64,000 nucleotides of DNA, taken from positions 290,149-354,148 of the forward strand of contig JAYKAV010000467.1 in the NCBI GenBank assembly GCA_035582835.1. Reading direction: 5' to 3'. The notes under the pieces were generated by a model, which worked only from the letters and a program-made list of their open reading frames with translations, was not told where the DNA came from and ran no database searches. This stretch comes from Phoebastria nigripes (lineage: Eukaryota > Chordata > Aves > Procellariiformes > Diomedeidae). Of the stretch, positions 40,831-53,500 are shown in pieces. The position numbers and the translations under genes are program-made. Within the stretch, counting starts at the first letter, position 1. Each line of letters opens with the position of its first letter.

Positions 40831-41557
40831 AGAATCATAGAATCATAGAATCATAAAGGTTGGAAAAGACCTCTAAGATCATCGAGTCCAACCGTCAACC
40901 CAATACCACCATGCCCACTAAACCATGTCCCTAAGCNCCTCATCTACACGTCTTTTAAATACTTCCAGGGATGGTGACTCAACCACTTCCCTGGGCAGCC
41001 TGGTCCAATGCTTAACCACTCTTTCAGTAAAGAAATTTTTCCTAACGTCCAATCTAAACCTCCCCTGGTGCAACTTGAGGCCATTTCCTCTCGTCCTATC
41101 GCTAGTTACTTGGGAGAAGGGACCAACACCCACCTCGCTGCAACCTCCTTTCAAGTAGTTGTATAGCACGATAAGGTCTCCCCTCAGCCTCCTCCTCTCC
41201 AGGCCAAACAGTCCCAGTTCCCTCAGCCACTCCTCATAAGACTTGTTCTCCAGACCCTTCACCAGCTTTGTTGCCCTCCTCTGGACACGCTCCAGCACCT
41301 CAATGTCTTTCTTGTAGTGAGGGGCCCAAAACTGAACACAGTATTCGAGGTGCGGCCTCACCAGTGCCGAGTACAGGGGNACGATCACTTCCCTACTCCT
41401 GCTGGTTACACTATTTCTGATACAGGCCAGGATGCCGTTGGCCTTCTTGGCCACCTGGGCACACTGCCAGCTCATATTCAGCTGGCTGTCAACCAGCACC
41501 CCCAGGTCCTTTTCAGCCAGGCAGCTTTCCAGCCACTCTTCCCCAAGCGAGTTCATA
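40831..41557 (-). mobile_element. CR1 LINE 3' end, minus orientation, well preserved
   Basis: Read on the minus strand, this is the last about 640 bp of ORF2, a TAG stop, then the 3' UTR box (GGACTCGATGATCTTAGAGG). It ends in about three intact ATTCTATG octamers, seen on the plus strand as AGAATCATAGAATCATAGAA at 40831. The octamer tail and the uninterrupted frame make this the youngest CR1 in the window. It is 5'-truncated near 41557, the usual outcome of CR1 target-primed reverse transcription. Two single N positions (40937, 41380) fall inside it. Confidence 0.97.
40918..41556 (-). pseudogene. CR1 ORF2 C-terminal fragment (reverse transcriptase end)
   Basis: About 212 codons are open without a frameshift or internal stop, ending in RDMV and TAG. 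Signature segments are [20 protein letters not shown] at the start, [20 protein letters not shown] in the middle and [16 protein letters not shown] near the end. These match the C-terminal part of CR1 ORF2, downstream of the reverse-transcriptase catalytic centre. The endonuclease domain, the catalytic YxDD motif and ORF1 are all absent, so the fragment cannot act. The ATG counted as the start is internal to the original ORF. Two residues are unknown because of N bases. Confidence 0.92.
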
Positions 41558-44500
41558 TGAGCATGTCAGAAAACCTGAGTTTCTAAACTTAGACTCTCAG
41601 TAAAATTTATAAACTTGGGCTCAGGGCTGTACTAAGGCAGACACACAGCTTCTCCCCCTCCCCAGTATGAGTAGAGCAGAGTGAGCTTGCATCAATAATT
41701 GTTGCACTTGTATTTGCCCATAAGGTAGTTAGCACATATGAAACCTGGACTGCTCACAAAGATCTCCCCTGAAGCAAAGACCCCATCAGTACTATGGCAT
41801 AGTTGCCTTCCTTGCCTTACATACATCCTAGAATAAACTCTGCCTTTCCACTACCCCCACCCGTAGCATAAAATTGTTGACTTCTGCTGCGTTTGTGATC
41901 ATTGCAGTCCCAGATCCTTTAGTGTGGTATCTCTGCCTACTTGAGTATTTGTCTTCTGCAGCCATTTATTGGCTTCTTCTTTCTATTGATAGTATTTTGT
42001 TATTGTCTCACAAAATTTCATACTGTTTTTGGAATAACTTTCCATTTTTGTCAAGACCATTTTGATCCTGATCCTATCCTCCAGAGTGCTTACAAACCTC
42101 ACCTTTGTTTTTGCCATCTCCGATTTTTTATAGCTATATTGTGTCTTCACACCTTTGGTTATGGAGTTCAGTGGCCTTTAATCACTAGGAGCTGCTATTC
42201 AAAACAAGTAAAAGGGAATAAAATATTTCTCACAAAGTCTAGATGCATTTTTCACTAGTTGAAAGCTCTGTAAATTGTGTATGATTACAATCACATTTTC
42301 ACTTGTGTTTAATTTACCTTACTGTATTCTCAAAACAATAGTAGGAAGGAAAAATATGGATTGCTTTATATGTGGTGTGAGGTTAAATAGCTGAGCAAGT
42401 CTGTTGTTAGGAAAAGCTGTTCTGCATTTGCTGACTACACCTGCTAATTATACCACAGAGATTTCATAGGTTGTGCATTGTGCTTTTATATGGCTTATTC
42501 CTTCATGTCTCTCCCTTGAGTTCCCCTGACTTAATAATCCAGATAGCCAAGTGTCCTCACATCTATTGCCTTCTCTGAAAATCATATCCTCAGCATCTTC
42601 CAAGATTAATTCCCAAATAGATATTAAAAACCAACAAAAAAGTCCCGGTCCTGTGACCATGATAGCATGGTATATGTGACTAATAAGCACTATTACCTGG
42701 GGAAAGCTGACTTATACAATACAGAAAGACATGAACCTGGAGAAAGCCAGCTAATCTCCTCAGGGCCTCTTACAGCTTCTTTTGCACAGTATTTCTGTCT
42801 GTATTCAGTTATTGCCTACACTGCATACAGGTGAAGATTGCTGTAGTTTATTCTGAAGTGGCAGAAATAACCTCGTGAGGTTATAATTAATTTCACCTCA
42901 TCACATAGTAGAACTTTAATCTTCAAGGAACAAAGACATTGGCCTGCACCCATCCAGTCTAAAATTAGAGATTATATGGGTGAAGAGCCTATCTAACCAA
43001 AGCCCTTTGTGTAGCCCATGGAAGGAAATTACCTTTTACTTATTTTTCTGTCTGTAAACAGCATAGGGCTGACACAATCCTAAGACTTATATTTCTGCTA
43101 GGTACCTAATGTTAAGTAGGCTGAATCTGAGCCTACATCTTCAACATTTCTGTGATGGTCATGTAAATGTAATGGTGAATTTGCCCTTGCTACTATAATT
43201 AACAATTTATGATCAGTGTGTTTATTATTGAATAACTAAGAGGATGTAAGTCCTAATTTTTTATAGGAGCATTCAGAAAGAAGGCACTAAAACTCTACAT
43301 GATTCCTCATTACTCAGAAATATTCTAGATGAGCTTATGTGGCTTGTCTAATCACCACTATGACTACTTCCCATGCAGTAGCGGGCTGGAAAACATGATG
43401 ATAACAGACTAATTTTAATCCTCTAGTCATCCCATGAAAATTCTCAACAGAGTTTCATTAAACTTGAGATAGGCAAATGACCTTGACAGAATTCTTTCAG
43501 CCCCTGGGCATTTGAAACACTGACAGCTGATAAAATATCAGCGAGATATCCAGTGTCAGTACACTGATGTGTGGCAAGACCAGCTTTTAGTCTTTTCCTT
43601 GGAAGATGTAACACCTATAACAGAAGGGAAAAAAGTCGGAAAAAAACAGTAGGGAAAGAAACAAGACAGGACGTCAGTGTCTTATGTGTGGAAAGGAGGT
43701 AGCTTTATTATTCTAAGGACTATTCCTCTTCTTAATTCTCAAGCCTACTTAAACCAAAAATCAGACCAGTTCTGTGACTGTAGCTATGATTTATACATAC
43801 ACATACAGTTTCACTGTATTTCTATTCTCTCCCTAACTAGTGTCTTGGATTTTATTCTGTTTTCTTTTCTGCTAACAAGGTGCAGAGTAAACTCCTGGAT
43901 ACACTGACACTTGAGTCAAAGAGTTCAAGTCCAACTACAGTTGCTTAAAAATCCATATTAGTATTTGCCAAGAGTTGTGAATAGGACTGCATTCATGCTT
44001 AAATGCACGCACGCATGGTGGGGGGGGTTTCCCTACTTGAGGTTGGACAGGATGTTATCTTTCTTCAAAGAAGAGGGAAAAGAGAATAGTTGTTGAAAAC
44101 TGGGAAAACCTAGAAAAATGTTTGACAATAGAAGTTCTTAGCAAAGACGAAGGTTTTACACAATAGTAAATGGGAAGGTTTTAGAGACTTCTGGCCATGT
44201 TAAATTCCTCCCCCACTTCCTTGGGCAGAAGTCCAAAACCAACAAGGAGGTACATTGGTTGTAAATGACTATCGAAGTAGACTGAAATCTGTGACCTTTC
44301 TCAACACTGTAACTACCTCTTTAGCTTGTAAACTGGAGTTTGGAGTTACAAGCATCACTAGCAGTTGATGTTTAGCCCTTGATCAGTTTGCAGGTAATTT
44401 GTACCAAATCCCTATTCATGCTGACTCCAGTGAACACTGAAGATATTTTACATGTCTATGTTTACACTATCTACTGAAAGCTCTGCAAGCTTAATGCTTG

Positions 44501-47500
44501 AGACTTTTTTGGTTATTGTATTTTGTGCTCTTTCACAGATCTGAATTAACATTCTCTCCTTCATTTAAAACATGCTGACTGTGCTTGGATTCACAGAGGA
44601 GTAATTGAGGTGCTGCTTTCTTCTGCCTTTTGTTTGGCTTAGGAGCATGCAAAATTATTGTGACTATGGAAATGTTTTTTTTTAAAGAGTAGAAAAAGAT
44701 GGCCAAATGCAATAAAATACAATGCATTCAGGTTTCATTACACTTCCTGTGAGTCCAACACTGGCTGTNGATGCTGGACAGCAGATCAGGTATTCATGTG
44801 AAATCTCATTAAGCTAACATCTGCTTGTGTGACATGGTCTCTGCAGATGCATTACTGAAGCACTACAACTAGCTGTAATCTCATGAAACACAGCAAATCC
44901 ATCTAATACTTTCATACATTTGTAACCATAAAGAAATAGATTTTCATTTAAAAAGCTATTTTTGTACCTCTGCTTCCTCTTAACTGCAGCCTGAAATTAG
45001 CAAAATTTCAAGCACTTGTCAAATAAAGTGCTTGTTGTGGCAAATTCTTTAACTAAAACTTTTTATTTGTCTTTTAGAAAAGTTCCCAGATGTCTGAACC
45101 CCTCCCTGAACTCCCAAAACAAACAAACAAAACTGACAGTTTCTAGTCAGTTGAAATAATGCATTTTGACAAATTCACCTTTTTAAATATTTTATGTTTT
45201 ATCTTATAAAAAGCAAAGTAGTAGCTTCAAAAAACAAGCAGAATAGCAACTTTCCTGAAATTTGAAATGATGTTTGTTGACACTTTAGTCTTTCTTCATG
45301 AAACAAAACTGTCACACTTTGCAAAAGGTTTACATTAAATCAATAGGGGTTAATTTTTTAATCAGAAAGCTGTTGAAAAGATATTTCTCAGTTGTTATTT
45401 AGGGTCATAGAAAAGGTGTGGTAGCTGAAGTAACAGTTACAGGGTTTCCCTGACTCCACTGTCATGGGGAACTTGGTGGGATGCGGACAAGCAGAAAGTG
45501 CCTCCTGTTTCTTGGGGCAGCGTACAGCCTAAGCTGTGTGTTAAGGATATAATGGATATACAAAATAATGAATGTTTATAACAGATATACAAGGATATAA
45601 TACACACACAAATCTCCTGTTCCCTTTATGAATACACCATGGCCAATTCCCTGTAAATATATTTGACAAAAGTCTTTATTTTTAGCTCTGCACAGGTACA
45701 CTCCACACATACAAAAAACCCCCCAAACCATCATCTAACTATTACCAAGTATTCTTTCTCATTCTTTTTTTAAGTGTGGATAGAGGTGTGGATTTCTCAG
45801 GGGCTCCATCCAAACTGCTGTCATCTGCTGTCAACGAAACACCACTGGAACCCAACAGTTTCTTGACAGCCCCCTACCACACCTTGTGAAACTGGGCTCT
45901 TAGTAATGTGGGAAGAAATATAAATAAGATGATGAAAACTACAGCTTCTACACTCAGTAAGGATTCATCATTTGGAGCCTGAATGAGGATCTTGCCTGCT
46001 GAGAGCAGCTAAGTGGTGCCTGACAGATTTACATCTGTGGTTCCACGGCACTGGGAAGTCTCTTAGTTACTTAAGCGGAGTTAAATTTGGGGGAAGGAAG
46101 CATTTCGCCTGCCATGCATTCATTGGCCCAGATTCACAAATTTTGGTCTCCAAGTGGACACACTCTTCAGTATAATTTAAAACAGAAAACAAGATCATGT
46201 TTAAAATTAGCTTAGGCCCAAGAGCACAGGCCACTCTGCACACTGATTAGAAGTGTGGTATGCTCTGGCTTTGAGTCTTTAGGTTTTTGGATGTCTAATA
46301 AAGTCTAAAGCAAAGACTCAACTGAAACTTTTCCAGTGGCAGCCACAACGTCTGCCTCTTCCCATTGAATTCTTTGGAGTGCAGAATGAAGTACAGTTTC
46401 TGTGATACCTTGCCCTCTCCACTGGTATTACGGTTTCCCTCCACTATCCAGTATCTTATTTTCTGAAAACTAGCAGTCCGGAGATCTCCAGCCTCTCTCA
46501 CTAAGGAATGGCATCAAAAGGTTTTTAAAGGGGGGAGACAGACTCTTTCCCTTGCACTCAGTTGCATGTCTCATTTTCATCAGGCTAAAAGGAAAGAAAA
46601 GCAGTTTAGCATATTTTTGTATTATATGGTGTTGAATACTTTATCTATTATCTACCAGCAAGTAGTTGCATTAGTAGTATTCATTTAGCAATAACGAGAT
46701 TCCTTGTAATTTGCTTTTTGGCTTTACTTACTAAGAATTACCCCTAGTAAGCAGCAACTTGTTTCCGTTACATGTGTTTAATTTTAATATGCTTACAGGG
46801 ATTAACAGCTCAGCAATTGATGATAATGGAATACTATAACAGACAGGGTTAAATCATGCAGGAAAATACTAATCAAATACTTTGACTGATGCACAGAGCT
46901 GTATTTCAGAAAATGTACCCTTCATCCAGCAAAATTTGACCAGTTCAGAAACATTATCGGGCCTGAAAGTGATCCCTATGATTTTCTAGGACTTCTTGAT
47001 TTGAACTCACATCTAGTTGTATAATACCATAAACTACATGAACAATTGCCAAGGTCACTTCAGATAGCCTTATTGCTTTTTTTATTCAAGGAGATAGCCC
47101 TTCAATAGTGAGAATATGATATCCAGGAATTCCAGCTTGCCCTCATGTAATCTCCTTCACAGAGTACAACAAAGAACAATTGTGTGAAGCACAATGACCT
47201 CAGATGCTTGAAAGCTCTCAAGCTATTTATGAATGTGGAGTGGAGAGACTAAGCATGCATTCAGGATGAGGGAACCTTGACCAGAAAGAGCCCATTTTAG
47301 TGGTGAATTATTTTTGTATGAGGAAGCTTTAGCAGAAAACAAAAAGTGCAAGTACTGTGATAGTCAAGTCAAAGACAGGCACACACATTTTTGCATTAGT
47401 TCTGAGAGAGCATCATGCCTCTTCAGAGATTAGCGAGAGCAGACGTGACATGCAGTGTATATGTCCTTGAGAAAATTCATGCATGTTACTATGAGGAGTC

Positions 47501-50303
47501 CTTGTACACCTGTATCAGTGGAGATCTAAACTAATAAAGAGATTTCTCCTAGCATTACTGTAATAAAAACAGATTACTTTGATTTGTGAACTGGCAGGAA
47601 AGGAAAAATAACAACATATTCTTTCTTGTTGGTAAGTAACCTGCCTATGTATGTGGCTTACTGTCAAGCAAGAGATTGCATACCAAATTATCCATGGCAA
47701 ATGAGCCGTGATGTGTCCATTCCCCAGATAATAGGTGCTAATATGTCTGTGATTGTGTGTATGCATGCATGTCTGGATAGTAATCTCTTCTACAGACTGA
47801 CAATACTTAAAGGAGAATTTGTGGGCTGGACCAAAAGAACTGTCTGTGCTACACACATTTGCCACTCAACTGCTGTCAAACAAAAAAAAAAGTAAGCAAA
47901 GAAAAAGCACGACTTGCAGTTGTAACTATACTTTTGTGCTTTACAGTACCTGCAGTCAAATGTGTTATCATCACTGTTGCATGCCATAAAAAGCAACCTC
48001 TCACATACCCTCCACCCTGAAAATGACTTCACCTCTAGGAGTTTTGAATCACAAAAAGCATGATTTTATTCAGACTATCAGGAAACAGGAATCATCAGGA
48101 AATTTTGCACTGGAAAGAGATGCACTGAAGGCCAGAAAATATTACGGGAATGTTATACCCAGGAGCAAATGTCAGAGGGATTAGGAAGTGAAATAATAGA
48201 TGCTTGGGAATGTCAATCCAGAGAAGGACAAATTTGGATGCGTCCCTTTTCTCTATATTAACAAGTTTTCAAGGAGTGTATACTGAGAAGGTAAGGCAGA
48301 TCCTGTATGTAAGAACTGTGTATAATTAAAACTAGACAAATATTAAATTCTGAAGTTACATCTCCATGTAGGATTTTGTTGATTACATAAACTAGGGTCA
48401 TTGTGATTTATGACATCAAAGAGACCTGAGTGCAAAAGCCCTTGAAACTATGCTTGCTTATAATACACAATACTTCAAAAATTGTTTTGGAGATACTTTA
48501 GAATACATTTCAAGCTTTTGGATGGGGTCTTGTTGATTTTTTACTTCAAACAATATGAAATGAACTTCCCTGATGCTTTCCTTACTTTTTTGAATAAAAG
48601 TGATTTTATGTTTAAAATAAAGAACTCTGATTTTTGCATAATTTGAAAGTCACTGACAAGCATGCAGTAATCATCTTCTGTTGTTACTGCTACTGCACAT
48701 GGAGTCCTCTCTGAAGCACTATAGCTAAGTTAAGAAAGAGAAGGGATATTTCAGGACCTAGAAAATGAAAACATAGGTACAGAATGACAACAAACTCCAC
48801 TAGAGACTCTAGAATAGCATCTGGTAATCACAATTGCTACCTTTCCAGTAATACCTAGTTAAGAGTCAGTCTTAACATCATTTAGGAGCTATGGCCATGA
48901 AGTCTTGCAGTCCCACTATGTGCACCTTCATTATGACCCTACAGTGACCCGGTAACTAGATACGATACTAGATAATAACTTTCAAATACAAATTTCAGCT
49001 CTCAACAGACAACTGTTCTTTTAAAGTTGTATCTTATTTTCAGTCTATTTCTGGATTCTGTTTTAATCATACACCATCCCAAAGTAAGGAATGTATGTCG
49101 AATGCATGTCAGTATATGGTGACTCCACCTAAGCCTTATAAGACCGATACATTTTCTCTTTAAACTGTGACTTTACTGAGGTAACAAGGACACACACTGT
49201 ACAAAGATTTAAAAATTGGGAATGTGAAGTCATATCTCTCATATCTGAGAGATGAGAAATGACCTCTAAGGTAACACTAAGTATCATGGATACAAGATGA
49301 ACAGGTAAAACAAATGCTACTGGCACCTTTACCCTTACTTATCTGTGTCAATTGCTGAAACAAAAAAAATGCAATTATGTGAAATACAGCCAAGTGCTGC
49401 TCCTAAGCATTTACTAGTTCAATGTCTGTCTAATGCTGAGCTGCCAAAGACACACACACATGAAGATGCTGAAGTAACTTGTACTCCAGATGAGCTTAGT
49501 TTAAGCTGTTTACTTTCCAGAGTTTAATACACAAGTTAGGGAGCAAGTCCTCACTGCCTCATTTGGAAATAAGGCATTATGATGTTATCATTAAAACTGT
49601 TAAAAAATATAAACCACCATTTTCCTCTTTTCTCCTTACCATTAAAAATATAAACTGCCATTTTCTTCTTTTCTCCTTTGAAACTGTTTGATATTTTTCA
49701 CACAGTTCTTTATGATATTTTAGTCAATACAATTGGTAAAATTTTTAAATACCTGGCAAGTAATTTTTTTAAACAAGATTAGTTTTCTATGCATTTCCAT
49801 GCTGCACTGCAAAATTGCCTCTGTTTTGCATCCTCAGAAGTCTGTGTTTTATGAGTTCACAAAGAAATAGGCAGATAATCAGGTTAGGACATGATGAGAT
49901 GGAAAAGAAGGCTAAAGAACAAATAATCTTCTCCTTGTACACCACTTCTACCTTTTGAAATAATATGGTCTCCATGACCATAGGATTTCAGTACTTTGCA
50001 CTTTTTAATGTTTCTACTCATTGGCATAGGATATCACTATTTTCTCTACTTTACTTTCTATTGGTGGATATATAAAGACCTGCAGATGTAACCAAGTACC
50101 TCAGTTTTGTCAGAAATGAGTAATCTTAAACACCTACAGCACAGATATGAACCCAGATCTCTTAGCCAGCAAGTTAGTACCCTACCAAGGGGGCTATGCT
50201 GCTATATTAAGTAAAATAGCTCAGAAGTCTTTCTCCAGCCTGAAAGCAAGAGCCATGGCCAAGCTTATAATAATACAATTAAATTCTCTTTCTTTAAAAG
50301 AGC
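41558..50303. other. Single-copy-looking AT-rich DNA, no gene recognised
   Basis: There are no recognisable exons or RNAs. Small items are a single N at 44769, a short CAAA repeat near 45118-45132, and an imperfect 41-bp tandem duplication at 49601-49681. The segment about 46620-46860 is AT-rich, non-repetitive and dense in TAAT/ATTA words, possibly noncoding regulatory DNA, unproven. Confidence 0.55.
49601..49681. repeat. Imperfect about 41-bp tandem duplication
   Basis: Copy 1 starts at 49601 and copy 2 at 49642. Both read TTAAAAATATAAAC..CCATTTTC.TCTTTTCTCCTT, with a few substitutions and one A-run length difference. The mismatches show an older event than the 63-bp duplication at 9.6 kb. 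Confidence 0.85.
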
Positions 50304-50500
50304 AGCTGTGTCCACACTGCTCAGTGGGAACCATCTCTGGTCCTTGCTAACCCTTGAACTGTGCCTGGGTGTCTGTGAGGGTGCTAGCTGGTGTGGGTCA
50401 CAACCGTGCTATGGTACATGCTAACAACTCAGCAATGATTACAGGACACTACTTGGGCCTATGCCCTGGCTGTATTTAATGTGCTAGTGTAGATATAGCC
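50304..50500. mobile_element. MITE-like non-autonomous DNA transposon remnant
   Basis: Left end AGCTGTGTCCACACT (50304-50318) and right end AGTGTAGATATAGCC (50486-50500) are inverted repeats matching at 11 of 15 positions. Three of the four mismatches are transitions, the expected decay of CpG-containing ends. The inside (about 167 bp) is GC-richer than its flanks and has no coding capacity. The ends resemble the GGCTAYGTCTACACT-type termini I recall from archosaur and turtle DNA transposons, but I cannot name the family. No clear target duplication is visible. Confidence 0.5.
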
Positions 50501-53500
50501 AATTACAGTAGATAAAGCCTTCTAAGACATAAGTATTTGAGAAAAGAACTAAGACTGGGAACTTCCCCACATGGGGGGTAGATTTATCTGCTTTAGTCTC
50601 TGTGTATAGCATTGCACCCAGACTATTTTCTGTTAAACTCTGTACAATGGCTATCATGTCTCTGTGTGAAATGAACATAAATAGCAAAGCACCTTTTCTC
50701 TCCTCCCTCCTGCCCCTCAACACACGTACACACACTCTAACTCAGTTCTCAGGAAAAACAAAACAATTCTGTGAAACAAGTCAATTCAAAGTAATACAAT
50801 GAATCTGCCAAAATAACCTTTAAGAATGACGAGGAGGAAATGATTTCACTTTTGCTTTATCTAGGGGGTGCTCTTGCATAACCTGTTCACTGTGCGCAAG
50901 AGCTCAGTTCCAGTCTCATGCAACGCATATTTAAAAGCAATGCTGAGAACACAGTTTAAGGTAGAGGTTGTTCAAAACCCCATGTTTTCCAGGAATCAAG
51001 AAAAACTTTTCTGTCTTTGTGCTGAAGTCTTTTAAAGTGCTTATGAAAGGCACACAGGAAGGTGGTCTACAGACAACTTCAAGCCTGAAGCTGATAACCA
51101 TGTATTCAGAACTAAGAGCTCATAAAGAGCTAAAATGTTTCTGGTTATGAACATGTATTATAGCTTAGTGGCTTAGATCCTATGCATCCTTGCCTGACTT
51201 TTCTGAATACTGCCTATGTTTTCTGATTGCATTTGATTTAAATGTTGCTTACATAAATTGACCAGGCTGACCAGCTGGATCCAGTACCTCTATTAAAAAT
51301 TGGATTTATTAGGTGAGACTAATCGTAGGGTTGGCATTCTCTCCAAATGTCTCCATTATGCTGCAGCAAATGCAGTATCCATTCGGCATCCACACTGAGA
51401 AATGAGGATTGTCAACCTTGCAGAGAATATGGTTTTAACGATTTTGAAATAGCCACAAAAATCATGAATGCAAAGACACATACATGTAGGAATTTATGAA
51501 AATGCACATTTTAAACAAGCTACTTCAGCTCTCAGAGGCACATTTGAACACAATGATGCCCCCTACGCTCTGAGCCCCAGCTGGCAGACAGCAGCATGCT
51601 GGCCCAGCTGGATCACCAGGGGGTACAGTGCAGCAGGCTGACACAGAGCTCTCAGTACGCTAGAGCAGTCTCTGCCACCCTTATGTCCAGCCACTAAACC
51701 ATAATCCCATTTTCTTTCTTAACCACCCTAATCTTTCCAATCTCCTGCAGGAAAGTCAGTTCAGTAAGACCTGAAGGGCGTAGGTCTTTCCTCTGAGATT
51801 TTGGGAATGAAAGAACTAAGGAGCAGAGATGCTAATGTTACCCACCTCATAAAATTGCAAAGAGACGGGAATAAAATGAGCCATCACCTTAAGTGACCTC
51901 TTGTCATTCCAGGGAGAGTTCTAGGAAAGCAAACAGCCTTTAATCAGTTTGCAAACGACACTTTTTTCTAAGTCTTGATTGTAAGCCATTTACTAACCTT
52001 TTCAATTCAGTTTCATAAAATGAAATTTATTCCTTTATATGTTACAAGGTCCTGCTGTCCTTAACGGAAAAATTTTATTTCCTTTAATTACTTGAAAATA
52101 TATTAAGGCAATGAGCAGCAATAAATTGCTTTAGCTTCTTTTGTACGTTCCTTCATTGATTTCTGAGATGATAAATTGTTTGTAATATATCTATAAATAC
52201 ACTTATTAAAGTGAAGATTACTCATGACAAGATCCAAATCTGAGTGCGGTATCCGGCTATCTCTCAGAATATTATAATGATTCTCCTTTGGGGGCAATAC
52301 TCTGACACAGTACCATAAATTCAAAGGAAAACATAAAAAGCATAAATCAAGCCATGTCTTTTCTGCTTCCATTGCTTGTCTGTAATCACTGCAACCCAGC
52401 AGGTGAATTAAATCTCTTAGAAATGTTTAGAGATGTCTTAAAGACTCCTGGATCAGGAAAAAAGAAGAACCAATATGAACCATTGTCCAAAGTGAAACAG
52501 AAAGATACCTTTCAGAGGTTCTGAAACAGTGCAGTACATTTGTATGGAATTATTAACTTCCATTTTTCTGAACTCTACTTTTTCTTGTCAGGACCAGAAC
52601 ATGACCTGATAGAATGCAGTCAGCCTACTTTCTGTACTGTTAGCACAATGAAATGAAAGGACAAAATAAAAGGAAAATCTGAAAAATTACATTCCTGTGT
52701 GATTTCCAGGTTCATGTTTCTGGCCCAGAGTGGCTATCAATCTAATGTATGCCATTAATGGGTGAAAGCCAAAACAAGCTAGATAGTTTTAGATAAGCAC
52801 TGATCCAAAATGACCTTTCAGGAGACTCTCAAAATTCACCGCTGGGGTTCTGAAATAGAGATTCATCTTTATGTCAGGTTCCCTAACATTTATTAATTAG
52901 CAATGTTTTCAAAGTGAATGAGGTTTTGATTTGGTGTGGGATGGCACTGGGACGTGACATGTGAGAAGCCAAATGTTTTCATCTCCCATTATCTTTAAAA
53001 GGAACAATGTGATTCTCAGCTCTGTCTGCAAATGCCCAGAGATCTCTATGTGTTTAATGTAGACAGGATCAAAAGGTTAAAATTACCATGTTCCTGTGTA
53101 GTTGATTAAAAAAAATTCTTTAAACCTTACTGTGCCTACAGAATACTGATGGATGCACACTTCTGTGATGCTTTTTGTAAATATTACAGCTGGGCAGAAT
53201 ATTTTGCAACTCTTCCTTTGAAATTTTGTGTTCAGTTCAAAAGGATTGCTATTGCTTTCACTTCTTTTATGAATGTTGTTATAAATAGCTTTTTGTGTTT
53301 TGTTGACTATCCATCCAATTCCTGAACAGAGGAAAATGGCGGGTTAAGTAAGAGATGCAATCAGAGTTGTATATGATCTGCAGAATAAGAATTACTCTCT
53401 GAAGAAACTTGAGAATGATTTCAAACAAGTTTAAGAAAAATATTCAATCTTAAAAAAAACCCAACAGATTTAGATTAAAGTAAAAAGTAAATAGAAAACA

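Noticed and set aside
43980..44065. GAGGTTGGACAGGATGTTAT resembling the CR1 3' UTR box
   Set aside because: The match covers a single short box; no ORF2 end, no CCCTTCCAACC box and no octamer tail follow.
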